From assembly GCA_003648395.1 (NCBI GenBank), contig QMPB01000044.1, positions 1 through 14,613 of the forward strand: DNA of 14,613 nt, in the 5' to 3' direction. The notes under the pieces are model-generated. The model was given only the letters and a program-made list of their open reading frames with translations, did no database searches and had not been told where the DNA came from. The position numbers and the translations under genes were made by a program. This document shows positions 1 to 8,114 of this stretch, in pieces. The number at the start of each line of letters is the position of its first letter. The stretch's first letter is position 1. Source of the DNA: Bacteroidota bacterium (GTDB lineage: Bacteria; Bacteroidota; Bacteroidia; Bacteroidales; UBA1556).

Positions 1-188
1 AATGCAACATTTGCTGCACCACCCATTCTGCTATTTCTGCCTGTAACAGAAACAACTGGCACTGGCGCTTCTGGTGAAATTCTATCAACAGTGCCAAATA
101 AGTAGGCATCAACCATTACGTCTCCTATTATTAATACATTCTTCTTATTGAATTTATTAAAGATGCTTTCTATTGCTTTTACAGTCAT
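1..188 (-). CDS. rfaE1: Heptose-7-phosphate kinase, PfkB family (RfaE1/HldE N-terminal type), 5' part
   Basis: The gene runs off the left edge; 62 codons from its start are visible. The translation has the N-terminal strand and glycine of PfkB/ribokinase sugar kinases ([15 protein letters not shown]), then [11 protein letters not shown] and GGAANVA. The [11 protein letters not shown] block is highly characteristic of D-glycero-beta-D-manno-heptose-7-phosphate kinase (RfaE1, HldA, or the N-terminal half of HldE) and aligns with the start of E. coli HldE. The known role of the family is cytoplasmic phosphorylation of heptose-7-phosphate at C1, on the way to ADP-heptose for LPS core. The ATG at 188-186 is chosen because a TAnnTTTG promoter element lies about 50 bases upstream and the family normally starts close to this strand. 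Whether a C-terminal nucleotidyltransferase domain is fused cannot be seen. Another PfkB kinase is possible but less likely. Confidence 0.85.
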   Translation of the reverse strand, partial: MTVKAIESIFNKFNKKNVLIIGDVMVDAYLFGTVDRISPEAPVPVVSVTGRNSRMGGAANVA

Positions 189-236
189 TATTCTTGAGTA
201 AATTGATATAAAAATGTGTGCTGAAAACTAAACGAA

Positions 237-244
237 CAAAAATA
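237..244 (-). promoter_or_regulatory. Bacteroidota-type -7 element for the heptose kinase gene
   Basis: The minus strand reads TATTTTTG, a match to the Bacteroidota -7 consensus TAnnTTTG. Transcription would start near 230, giving a leader of about 40 bases before the ATG at 188. No clear TTG/TTTG -33 box is seen at the usual distance. Nothing else could be recognised in the 189-401 gap, and no convincing terminator for the gene ending at 402 was found there. Confidence 0.45.
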
Positions 245-401
245 GGAATAATTCTATTAATTCTAGGTTGATATAATATTTATCTATTGTAGATCCAAAG
301 ACTGATAAGAATATTACTGAAAATCAGATGGTTATAAAGTATTTTGTCTGCTGTCTTTTTTGTTTTTTTAGTACTTTACGTTATGGTTTTTAAATTAGTC
401 T

Positions 402-1871
402 CTAATGTTGAACTATAAACTTACCACTAGAAACATAATTATTGCAATAAACCTTATAAATGTAAAGCCCATTTTTTAATGTAGTAAGATTGATAGCTTG
501 ATTATTTAGTAGAGACTCTTTAATTACTTCTCTTCCTTGAATGTCATAAACTGTTATTTTATAAGTTTTACCTTGTGAAACATTATCAAAAAATAAATAA
601 TTGTTAGCAGGATTAGGATATATTTTTAATTCATTATTTGAAAAATCTTTAATTCCAACAAAACTCATTTGAGTATAATAGTAATTTTCTGTATTAGTGC
701 TAATATCTGGCGGATAGGTGCAAAAACATTGATAAAATTCATCCATTTTAATTTGCATGTATTTATTATTTTCAAGTTCCATGTTGTTACTATTAAACAT
801 ATATTGTTGAGGAAACCATACGTCATCAATGGGATAGGAGTAATTATAAGTATAGTCTTTTTTCTCAACTAGTCTATAGTTACCAAAATATCGTTCAAGC
901 ATTACTTTACTTATTAAATTGCCTAAGTAATCATAAGAATAAATTCTTAATAATCTAACCTCTCCTTCTGACCATGAATACATTGTATCTATTGTGCCAA
1001 ATGAGTTATATGTAGCTCTCATAGTATATATTGTATCAAATGTATTAGTATTTGTATTGAATGGAAAATCTCTAATTTCAAGCAAATAATTTGCACTATC
1101 TCTTAGGTATATAGTTCTGTATGCACGTATTAGTGTATTAGCCCCACTTTGATATTCATAATATGTTATATACTCAATTAAGTTTAATTGATTTATTTGC
1201 CATTGTTTATCTTTATTAAGCTCCCATATATTATTAGTATAAAAATAATATTTGTCTGAAATCAGTCTTCCTGAGGCATTATAGGAGTATAAGTATTTAG
1301 AATCTGCTTTATAAGTTCCTGTAGTATTGAACATTAACAGTTTCTTAATGATTTGATTATTTTGATTATAATAGTATAGAAATTTGCCATAAGCATTTCC
1401 CCATGTATGTTGAGTGTTATTCCAGAACCACCATTCAGATTTTATTAATTGGTCATTAGCATCATATTGAAAAATAACTTTGCTTTCCATATTCCATGTT
1501 CCACTTAAAGTATCAAAAGAATATGCAGTTTCTATTTTTTCTATTTTATTGGAATTATTATATGTATAGTTTGCATGATATTTATGATTGACTTCATTAG
1601 AGTAAACTATAGTTTCTTCAATAATATTTCCTTTTTCATTATAATTAAAAAAGCTATTTTTATTATTATCATTAATTTGAGTCAGAACTATATAGGTATG
1701 TGTAGAGAATGGAGCTTTCTTGGTTTCAGCTTCTTTCGGCTTTATTAATTGAGCTGTTAATCTTTCGAAAGAGCTTGAATCAATAGGGAACTTTCTTGTT
1801 GTAGTTTGGCTTTGTGCAATAAGGCTTACAGAAGCTAGCCAAAATGAAATTATTAGTATATATTTTTTCAT
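402..1871 (-). CDS. Secreted Tyr-rich YD-like repeat protein with T9SS type A sorting domain
   Basis: This 489-residue protein starts with a Sec signal peptide (MKKYILIISFWLASVSLIAQS, cleavage probably after Ala19). Residues about 70-370 contain irregular repeats of the kind Y-x-YN-xx-N-x-I-x-K and FQYDANDQLIKSEWW, resembling RHS/YD repeats, which form extended beta sheets. The last 75 residues begin with LKIYPNPANN, then ITVYDIQGREV and LKNGLYIYKV; this is the classic Por secretion (type A) C-terminal sorting domain. The known fate of such proteins is export by Sec, crossing the outer membrane through the type IX system, removal of the tail, and anchoring to surface LPS or release. The function of the mature part is not recognisable: no enzyme motif is visible. 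It is divergently transcribed from the TPR gene at 2008 and has its own -7 element. Confidence 0.85.
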   Translation of the reverse strand: MKKYILIISFWLASVSLIAQSQTTTRKFPIDSSSFERLTAQLIKPKEAETKKAPFSTHTYIVLTQINDNNKNSFFNYNEKGNIIEETIVYSNEVNHKYHANYTYNNSNKIEKIETAYSFDTLSGTWNMESKVIFQYDANDQLIKSEWWFWNNTQHTWGNAYGKFLYYYNQNNQIIKKLLMFNTTGTYKADSKYLYSYNASGRLISDKYYFYTNNIWELNKDKQWQINQLNLIEYITYYEYQSGANTLIRAYRTIYLRDSANYLLEIRDFPFNTNTNTFDTIYTMRATYNSFGTIDTMYSWSEGEVRLLRIYSYDYLGNLISKVMLERYFGNYRLVEKKDYTYNYSYPIDDVWFPQQYMFNSNNMELENNKYMQIKMDEFYQCFCTYPPDISTNTENYYYTQMSFVGIKDFSNNELKIYPNPANNYLFFDNVSQGKTYKITVYDIQGREVIKESLLNNQAINLTTLKNGLYIYKVYCNNYVSSGKFIVQH

Positions 1872-1898
1872 TGGATGAGTATTTTAACTATCGATGTA

Positions 1899-1906
1899 CA
1901 AATGTA
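1899..1906 (-). promoter_or_regulatory. Bacteroidota-type -7 element for the T9SS cargo gene
   Basis: The minus strand reads TACATTTG, matching TAnnTTTG. The predicted transcription start is near 1892, about 20 bases before the ATG at 1871. No good -33 box is visible upstream. The element shares a 136-base divergent intergenic region with the plus-strand element at 1970-1977. Confidence 0.5.
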
Positions 1907-1969
1907 GTTGTTTTTTTGGTAGTAAAATTATGATTGAAAAAATTTAGAGGGTGTTTAGCTTTATTTATG

Positions 1970-1977
1970 TAAATTTG
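1970..1977 (+). promoter_or_regulatory. Bacteroidota-type -7 element for the TPR/OmpA operon
   Basis: The plus strand reads TAAATTTG, matching TAnnTTTG. Transcription would begin near 1984, just before the ATG codons at 1999 and 2008. This decides the start of the downstream gene, because a GTG at 1951 would lie upstream of the transcript. No -33 box of good quality is seen. Confidence 0.5.
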
Positions 1978-2007
1978 TTGCTTAAACCGATTTTAAAAAT
2001 GTTCACC

Positions 2008-3102
2008 ATGAATAAAATATTTTTACTTCTTATTATTGTATTTATTTCAAATACATTTCTTATCAAAAATGTAAAATCCCAAATTAATACTAATGTATTA
2101 CAAGATACTATTAAGGTGTTAACTAAAAAGGATAAACAAGAAGCAGAAAAGAAATATAACCAAGGAGTAATTATGCTTCAGAGTAATAAGTATCAGGAAT
2201 CTATTGCCTTATTTGATGAAGCAATAAAGATAAAAACAAAGTTTCCAGAAGCTTTTTATAATAGAGCTACAGCAAAATTTGAATTGGATAATTATGTTGG
2301 AGCTATTCAAGATTATAACTATGCTATAATATTGACACAGACATCAAAATATTATCTTGCTAGAGGGATTTCGAAATATAAGTATAAAGAGTATAAAGGA
2401 GCATTGAGAGATTTTAATGAAGCAATAAATATTGACTCTACCAATTTAGAATATGTCGCTGAATCGTACTATTATAATGGTTGTGTTAATTTTGAAATGA
2501 AAAAATATGATAAGGCAATATCTGCTTATTCTAAAGCTATTTCAAAAAAACAAGATTATGCATTTGCTTACCATGATAGAGGCAGCTGCTACAGAATGAC
2601 GGAGAAATACCAAGATGCTTTGACAGATTATAGAAAGGCAATTCAATTGAATCCTAAAATGGCAATTGCATTTAATAATATGGGGTCGGTTAAGAAGCTT
2701 CTGAAAGATTATCAAGGTGCAATTACAGATTATTCTTCGGCTATAGCTTTGGATACAATATATTATGTTGCTTATAATAATCGTGGGATTGTTTTTAAGG
2801 AGTTAGGGCAGTTTGATAATGCAAAAGAGGACTTTGATAATGCAATTAGAGTAAATCCAAAATACGCAATTGCATATGGTAATAGAGGAAATCTTAAATT
2901 TAAGAATAAAGAATATGAGCAAGCAATAGGTGATTATAATAAAGCTATTAACCTTAACCCTAATTATGGCTATGGTTTTTTAAATAGAGGTATTTGTAAA
3001 GAAATGTTACGTGATAGCGAAGGAGCATGTAAAGATTGGTCAAAAGCTGATGAGCTTGGTGTTTCCGCAGCAGGAAACTATTTAAATGCTCAATGTAAAT
3101 AA
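2008..3102 (+). CDS. Exported tetratricopeptide repeat (TPR) protein
   Basis: The protein has 364 residues from the preferred ATG at 2008. That start gives a standard signal peptide (MNKIFLLLIIVFISN, cleavage probably near Ser24-Gln25). The open frame extends upstream to a GTG at 1951, but this would put extra hydrophobic residues before the signal and precede the likely transcription start; the ATG at 1999 is an alternative. About nine consecutive 34-residue TPR units fill residues 44-355, with the typical pattern A-x-x-x-RG...Y..AI.DY..AI.L.P (for example AFAYHDRGSCY, KAIQLNPK, KAINLNPN); the last unit is degenerate. TPR solenoids are protein-binding scaffolds, so a periplasmic adaptor role is inferred. 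It ends 26 bases before the first OmpA-family gene and probably leads that operon, which suggests a role in the same envelope assembly. No catalytic motif is visible. Confidence 0.85.
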   Translation: MNKIFLLLIIVFISNTFLIKNVKSQINTNVLQDTIKVLTKKDKQEAEKKYNQGVIMLQSNKYQESIALFDEAIKIKTKFPEAFYNRATAKFELDNYVGAIQDYNYAIILTQTSKYYLARGISKYKYKEYKGALRDFNEAINIDSTNLEYVAESYYYNGCVNFEMKKYDKAISAYSKAISKKQDYAFAYHDRGSCYRMTEKYQDALTDYRKAIQLNPKMAIAFNNMGSVKKLLKDYQGAITDYSSAIALDTIYYVAYNNRGIVFKELGQFDNAKEDFDNAIRVNPKYAIAYGNRGNLKFKNKEYEQAIGDYNKAINLNPNYGYGFLNRGICKEMLRDSEGACKDWSKADELGVSAAGNYLNAQCK

Positions 3103-3128
3103 TTATTGAAATAGAAAAGAAATTCAAG

Positions 3129-5306
3129 ATGATACGAAAAATACATTTTATTTTATTTATCTTATTAGTATTCTCATTTATATTTAGTGGAAGTATTATG
3201 GCTCAATCTAAGCCAGAATCTATAACTACTACTAAGCCAGATTCTAAGGAGAACAAAGAGAAGAAGAAAGACGATAAGTCAAAAAAGGAGAAGGAGAAAG
3301 TTAAGAAGGAGAAAGTTAAAAAGGAGAAAGTTAAAAAGGAGAAAAAAGAAAAGTTAAGTGATGCTGATAAAGCAAAAGCTAAACTTATTAGTGCTGGCGA
3401 TAAGATTTTTAATTCTGATGTAAAGAGATACGATAAAGCATTAGTATTTTATCTTAAGGCTAAAAATATGGGTGCTAAAACAGAGAAGTTATATTATAAC
3501 ATTGGCTATTCATATTTTAAACTTAAGGAATATAAAAAATCTGAAAAATATTTTTTTAAGTTAGTGCATAAAGATAGTCTTCGACTTAAAAAGTCGTTAT
3601 ATTATTATGCTAGATTGCAACATCTTAATTATCAATTTGATAGTGCTATTACTTATTTTGGCGAATATAGAAGAACATTGTCGCCAGATGATTTAGCAAA
3701 AATGGATAAAGATATTCAAAAGAAATTGAAGGAATGTAATTTTGCAAAGGAAATGGTTGCAACGCCAGTTTTAGCATTTGTGGATAGTTTAGGAGATAAT
3801 ATTAACTCAAAATATGTTGATTATGCCCCATTAATTAGTGCTGATGATAGTACTTTAATTTTTACAACTCGTAGGCCTAACGAAAATAAAAGCAATAGAG
3901 ATCAGGATGGTGCGTTTTTTGAAGAAATATATATATCAAAGAAAGATAGCTCTGGCAATTGGGTAAAAGCGAGTTCTATAGGTAAACCAATTAGTGGAAG
4001 CGGACATAGTGCATGCGCAGGTTTATCTGCCGATGGTAATAGCTTAATTGTTTACAAAAGTTCTGGCAATGGTGATTTATATTTAAGCAAAAAGCAAAAA
4101 GGTAAATGGACGAGTCCAAAATCTTTGGGCAAGAATATTAACTCTAGTGAACACGAATCTTCTGCAAGTTTTTCCTACGACAACTTGAAACTATATATTT
4201 CGAGTGATAGAGAAGGTGGTTATGGAGGTCAGGATATTTATGTTAGTCTAATCGACGAAAAAGGAAATTGGGGTAAAGCTCAAAATATGATGAGAAAGAT
4301 TAATACCGCTTATGATGAAACTAGTTTTATTGCTCTCCCCGATGGCGAAACATTTTATTTTACATCAAGTGGGCATAATTCAATGGGTGGTCTTGATATC
4401 TTTAAAATCACATATAAAGATAGTGCTTGGAGTGATGCAGTTAATCTAGGTTATCCAATAAATACTCCTAATGATGATGTAATTAATAGCATATCTAATG
4501 ATGGTAAAAGAGCATATTTTGCTTCAATGCTTGATGAGGCGAATAAACATGATATTTTTATGCTGACATTTATGAATGAAGTAAAACAAGTATTTGATGA
4601 TTTAGATGGTTTAGATATAGCTGTTTATAAATATGGTGAATTATTACCTCCTTTCGAAAAGGCGGTTAATATCCAAAAACTTAATTTAACAGTATTAAAA
4701 GGTATCATCACTGATAAAAATACTAAAGAACCAATTTATGCAAGTATTGAACTTACGGATAACTCAACTAATAAAGTTGTTGCTACCTTTAATTCTAATG
4801 AGCAAACGGGAAGCTATTTAGTTTCTTTACCTGCTGGGAAAAATTATGGTATTGCTGTTAAAGCAGAAAATTGCCTGTTTTATTCTGATAATGTTAAAAT
4901 AGGTAAAGTAAAAGGCTATAAAGAAATTGTTAAAGATATTCAGCTGCAAAGAATTAGCGTAGGGAGTAAAGTTATTCTTAAAAATATTTTCTTTGCCTCT
5001 GGTAAGGCTAAATTGACAAAGTCTTCAGAAACAGAATTACAGAATCTGTTAAAGTTAATGAATGATATTCCTAAATTGAAAATTGAGGTTTCTGGTCATA
5101 CGGATAATGTAGGTAGAGCTTCAAGCAATAAAGCATTAAGTAAGAGACGTGCAAAGGCAGTGGTTGACTTCTTAGTGAAAAATGGAGTAGCAATAGACCG
5201 TATGGTGTATAAAGGTTATGGTTTTGAACAGCCGATAGCTTCAAATAAAACAAAAGAAGGTCGCCAACAAAATAGACGAACTGAGTTTAAAGTAATAGCA
5301 AAATAA
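3129..5306 (+). CDS. PorE-like TPR/beta-propeller/CRD/OmpA protein, copy 1 (Lys-rich linker)
   Basis: This 725-residue protein has a Sec signal peptide (residues 1-25, no lipobox Cys) and a Lys/Glu-rich low-complexity linker at about 37-76. TPR-like helices follow (80-200), then PD40/WD40-like propeller blades (about 225-480; YAPLISADDSTLIFTTRRP, SSDREGGYGGQDIYVS, TSSGHNSMGGLDIF), a carboxypeptidase-regulatory-like beta domain (518-595) and an OmpA C-terminal peptidoglycan-binding domain (612-725). In the last domain GHTDN Asp659 and Arg674 have the 15-residue spacing of the diaminopimelate-binding pair. This domain order is that of PorE, a T9SS component of Porphyromonas gingivalis thought to tie the machinery to peptidoglycan. 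A general outer-membrane-to-wall anchor is the alternative, since Bacteroidota carry several such paralogs. It sits 26 bases after the TPR gene and 1 base before its paralog. Confidence 0.88.
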   Translation: MIRKIHFILFILLVFSFIFSGSIMAQSKPESITTTKPDSKENKEKKKDDKSKKEKEKVKKEKVKKEKVKKEKKEKLSDADKAKAKLISAGDKIFNSDVKRYDKALVFYLKAKNMGAKTEKLYYNIGYSYFKLKEYKKSEKYFFKLVHKDSLRLKKSLYYYARLQHLNYQFDSAITYFGEYRRTLSPDDLAKMDKDIQKKLKECNFAKEMVATPVLAFVDSLGDNINSKYVDYAPLISADDSTLIFTTRRPNENKSNRDQDGAFFEEIYISKKDSSGNWVKASSIGKPISGSGHSACAGLSADGNSLIVYKSSGNGDLYLSKKQKGKWTSPKSLGKNINSSEHESSASFSYDNLKLYISSDREGGYGGQDIYVSLIDEKGNWGKAQNMMRKINTAYDETSFIALPDGETFYFTSSGHNSMGGLDIFKITYKDSAWSDAVNLGYPINTPNDDVINSISNDGKRAYFASMLDEANKHDIFMLTFMNEVKQVFDDLDGLDIAVYKYGELLPPFEKAVNIQKLNLTVLKGIITDKNTKEPIYASIELTDNSTNKVVATFNSNEQTGSYLVSLPAGKNYGIAVKAENCLFYSDNVKIGKVKGYKEIVKDIQLQRISVGSKVILKNIFFASGKAKLTKSSETELQNLLKLMNDIPKLKIEVSGHTDNVGRASSNKALSKRRAKAVVDFLVKNGVAIDRMVYKGYGFEQPIASNKTKEGRQQNRRTEFKVIAK
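3291..3350 (+). repeat. In-frame 15-bp tandem repeat encoding the Lys-rich linker
   Basis: Three near-perfect copies of AAGGAGAAAGTTAAA start at 3291, 3306 and 3321, differing only at one G/A in the first copy. A degenerate fourth copy follows at 3336, and a 6-base partial unit precedes the first. The unit is a multiple of three and encodes K-E-K-V-K, so gain or loss of copies changes linker length without breaking the frame. Confidence 0.85.
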
Positions 5307-5307
5307 T

Positions 5308-7356
5308 ATGAATAAATTAGGTTTAGTAGTCTCTTTGATTTTTATAGTTGTTTTAGGTTTCTCTCAAACAAATGTTGAGTTTGTAAAATCTAATTTTCCA
5401 GATAAGGCTACATATAAGAAAGCTATTCAAAACATTGAAGATGGTGATTATTATTTTGATTTAGGAGGTTCTAATATTGAGTTGGCTTTAGGATATTATC
5501 TAAAAGCTAATAAACTAAATCCTGATAATGCAGAGCTAAATTTTAAAATTGGATTATGCTATATTGAAGCTAAACCAGCATCCGAAAGCCTAAGATTTTT
5601 AAATAAAGCAATACAACTTGACCCTAATGTAGATGTCGATTATAAATTGTATTTGGCTAAAGCTTATCATATTAATTTACAGTTTGATAAAGCAATTGCT
5701 GCTTATAAAATATATAGAGATCACTTACCTCCAGATGAGTCTGTTCTTATGAATGACCATATTGATAGATATATTGAAGAATGTAAAAATGGAAAAGAGC
5801 TAATTAAAAAACCTGTTAGAGTTATTATTGATAATCTTGGACCAAATATTAATAGCGAATATCCAGACTATGGTGCTGTTGTTAATATTGATGAAAGTGT
5901 AATATTTTATTCTTCGCGACGTCCAACAACTACTGGAGGGAATAGAAGTGAAGATGATATGATGTTTTTTGAAGATACATATTGGAGTAATAAAAATGAT
6001 GATAAATGGAATATCTCAAAGAATATTGGAAAACCTATTAATACATCGTTGCATGATGCAGCAGTTGGTATTGCTCCCGATGGTCAGACACTATTAATAT
6101 ATCGTGATGATAATAATGGAGATATATATTGGAGTAAACAAAGAGGTGAAAAGTGGACAGAACCAATGCCTTTTCCTACTCCAATAAATTCTGAATTTCA
6201 AGAATCATCTGCTTCATTTTCTTATAATGGCAAACGCTTGTTTTTTGTAAGTGATAGAGAAGGTGGTTATGGCGGAAAGGATATTTATTATTCTGACCGT
6301 GATGAAAATGGTAATTGGGGTGAAGTTCATAATCTTGGAAATGTTATTAATACTAAGTATGATGATATTGCTGTTTTTGCTTATGCCGATGGTAAAACAA
6401 TATACTTTAGTTCCGAAGGTCATAATGGAATGGGAGGATTTGATATTTATAGAGCAGAATTGAATAATGGAAAATGGTCTGTCCCTGAGAATATTGGCTA
6501 TCCTATTAATTCTCCAGACCCAGATGTTTTCTTCAGTATTGGCGCTTCAGGTCGGAATGCATATTATTCGAGCAATAGGGTAGAAGGTCTTGGTGACCAA
6601 GATATATATAAAATAACATTTCTTGGACCTAAGAAAGAACCTGTTTATTCTGGCGAAGATCCTCTTATTGCTTCTAACGCTAAGGGATTTCAGAATGCTG
6701 ATATTGAAAGTTCAATTAGCTTAAAGAAAAGTCAGTTGACACTTCTTAAAGGTATTGTAAGTGATGAAATAACTCAACAACCAATTGAGGCAAGTGTTGA
6801 ACTTATTGACAATGAGGCTGGTGAAGTCTTAGCTTCTTTCCATTCTAATAGTGTAACAGGTAAATATTTAATCTCTTTGCCTTCAGGTCATAATTATGGT
6901 ATTGCAGTTAGTACCGACGGCTACTTATTCTATTCTGATAATTTTGTAATCCCGGAGTTTGAATCTTATCATGAGGTGGTTAGAAATATTAAACTTCAAA
7001 GAATTGAAATAGGAAAGGGTATTGCTCTTAATAATATTTTCTTTGAATATAAAAAGGTAGGTTTAAGTAAGGAGTCGAAAGTAGAACTTCAAAGGATTCT
7101 TAAATTGATGCAAAAATATCCATCATTAGAGATTGAAGTAAGCGGACACACTGATAATATTGGTGGAGAGGTATATAATAAGAGCTTATCATTGAAGAGA
7201 GCAAAGTCTGTAGTGAATTATTTGGTGAAAAATGGCGTTAACTCTAAAAGGCTTATTGCTAAAGGATATGGTTATGATAAGCCAATAGCTACTAATGATA
7301 CTGAAGATGGACGTAAAAAGAATAGAAGGTCTGAAATAACTATTATTAATAAATAG
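5308..7356 (+). CDS. PorE-like TPR/beta-propeller/CRD/OmpA protein, copy 2
   Basis: This 682-residue paralog of the preceding gene starts one base after that gene's stop, so translational coupling is likely. It has a short signal peptide (MNKLGLVVSLIFIVVLGFSQ) without a lipobox. TPR-like helices cover about 35-160 and PD40 propeller blades 180-440 (IFYSSRRP, VSDREGGYGGKDIYYSD, SSEGHNGMGGFDIYRAE). A carboxypeptidase-regulatory-like domain lies at 475-550 and an OmpA C-terminal domain at 568-682, with Asp616 and Arg631 as the expected peptidoglycan-binding pair. The two proteins share the whole order and many local motifs, such as the REGGYGG blade and the GHTDN-to-NRR tail, so a tandem duplication is clear. 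This copy lacks the Lys-rich linker. The likely role is a periplasmic scaffold joining the outer membrane or T9SS to the cell wall; which copy, if either, is the functional PorE cannot be decided from sequence alone. Confidence 0.88.
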   Translation: MNKLGLVVSLIFIVVLGFSQTNVEFVKSNFPDKATYKKAIQNIEDGDYYFDLGGSNIELALGYYLKANKLNPDNAELNFKIGLCYIEAKPASESLRFLNKAIQLDPNVDVDYKLYLAKAYHINLQFDKAIAAYKIYRDHLPPDESVLMNDHIDRYIEECKNGKELIKKPVRVIIDNLGPNINSEYPDYGAVVNIDESVIFYSSRRPTTTGGNRSEDDMMFFEDTYWSNKNDDKWNISKNIGKPINTSLHDAAVGIAPDGQTLLIYRDDNNGDIYWSKQRGEKWTEPMPFPTPINSEFQESSASFSYNGKRLFFVSDREGGYGGKDIYYSDRDENGNWGEVHNLGNVINTKYDDIAVFAYADGKTIYFSSEGHNGMGGFDIYRAELNNGKWSVPENIGYPINSPDPDVFFSIGASGRNAYYSSNRVEGLGDQDIYKITFLGPKKEPVYSGEDPLIASNAKGFQNADIESSISLKKSQLTLLKGIVSDEITQQPIEASVELIDNEAGEVLASFHSNSVTGKYLISLPSGHNYGIAVSTDGYLFYSDNFVIPEFESYHEVVRNIKLQRIEIGKGIALNNIFFEYKKVGLSKESKVELQRILKLMQKYPSLEIEVSGHTDNIGGEVYNKSLSLKRAKSVVNYLVKNGVNSKRLIAKGYGYDKPIATNDTEDGRKKNRRSEITIINK

Positions 7357-7399
7357 TGTTAATCAGATAATATTATTAGTCATTAAGAGTTACTACCCT

Positions 7400-8056
7400 G
7401 TGTTAAACTTTAGATATATATATGTTTTTTTACTTTTGTTAGGCTTTTTTGGTTTAAAAGCTCAGCAGAGAATTAATAATAACGTCATTCAGTTTTCTGG
7501 TGTAGTAATTACTGGTGATAGTCTTAAACCAGTTCCATTCGTAAATATTAGAATTGCAGGAAGTTCATCAGGGGCAGTTAGCGATTTCTATGGCTTTTTC
7601 TCTTTTGTAGCACACAAAGGCGATACAATAGTCTTTAGCTCTGTTGGTTATAAATCATCTAGATTTTATATTTCTGATACATTGGAGTCATCTAGGTATT
7701 CGCTATTTCAAATGATGCAAAACGACACTATGCTTCTGACAGAATCTGTAATATATCCTTGGACTACTGTGGAGGCTTTGGAATATGCAATTATTCAGCA
7801 TCGTGTACCAGATAATGATTATGATAGAGCGATGAGAAATCTTGCCATAGAAGAAATGAGAGAGAGAGCTGAAGCTCTTCCTATGGATGGCTCAATGAAT
7901 TATAGAAATCAAATGCAAATGACATCGGATAAGGCTTATTGGAATGGTCAATATATGCCAAATAATTGGTTAAACCCTTTTGCCTGGGCACAATTCTTTA
8001 AGGCATGGAAAGAAGGAAAATTCAAAAAGAAAGAAAAGGATTTGGATAATAGGTGA
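7400..8056 (+). CDS. Exported protein with carboxypeptidase-regulatory-like (TonB-plug-adjacent type) domain
   Basis: The protein has 218 residues beginning at a GTG; no ATG occurs near the signal peptide. The peptide (MLNFRYIYVFLLLLGFFGLKAQ) starts right at this codon, so GTG is well supported. Residues about 31-118 form a carboxypeptidase-regulatory-like (CarboxypepD_reg-like, Ig-fold) domain: FSGVVITGDSLKPVPFVNIR, GAVSDFYGFFSF, DTIVFSSVGY. This fold also precedes many SusC-type TonB-dependent receptors, but no barrel follows here. Residues 119-218 are a charged, Met/Trp-containing tail that I do not recognise (MRERAEALP, NNWLNPFAWAQFFKAW), ending in a Lys-rich stretch. It follows the PorE-like pair by 43 bases on the same strand and is probably the last gene of that operon. 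A periplasmic accessory role is inferred from location and fold only. Confidence 0.78.
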   Translation: MLNFRYIYVFLLLLGFFGLKAQQRINNNVIQFSGVVITGDSLKPVPFVNIRIAGSSSGAVSDFYGFFSFVAHKGDTIVFSSVGYKSSRFYISDTLESSRYSLFQMMQNDTMLLTESVIYPWTTVEALEYAIIQHRVPDNDYDRAMRNLAIEEMRERAEALPMDGSMNYRNQMQMTSDKAYWNGQYMPNNWLNPFAWAQFFKAWKEGKFKKKEKDLDNR

Positions 8057-8061
8057 TTTAT

Positions 8062-8099
8062 TTGATTTTCAAGGAAATCCAATTAAATGAAAAGATTGG
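8062..8099. terminator. Weak overlapping hairpins between convergent genes
   Basis: In the 58-base gap between two convergent genes there are two mutually exclusive inverted repeats. TTGATTT (8062-8068) pairs with AAATCCAA (8075-8082) with one bulged C, and CCAAT (8079-8083) pairs with ATTGG (8095-8099). There is no T-tract of good length on either strand, so intrinsic termination here is only a possibility. Confidence 0.2.
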
Positions 8100-8114
8100 C
8101 GTTTCATATAGCCA

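Noticed and set aside
5071..5253. Minus-strand and alternate-frame open frames inside the OmpA-family genes (also near 6214-6463), inside the T9SS cargo gene (665-872), inside prc (9112-9327) and inside the AlgX-like gene (12888-13139)
   Set aside because: All overlap well-supported genes with recognisable domains, and their own translations show no family motifs.
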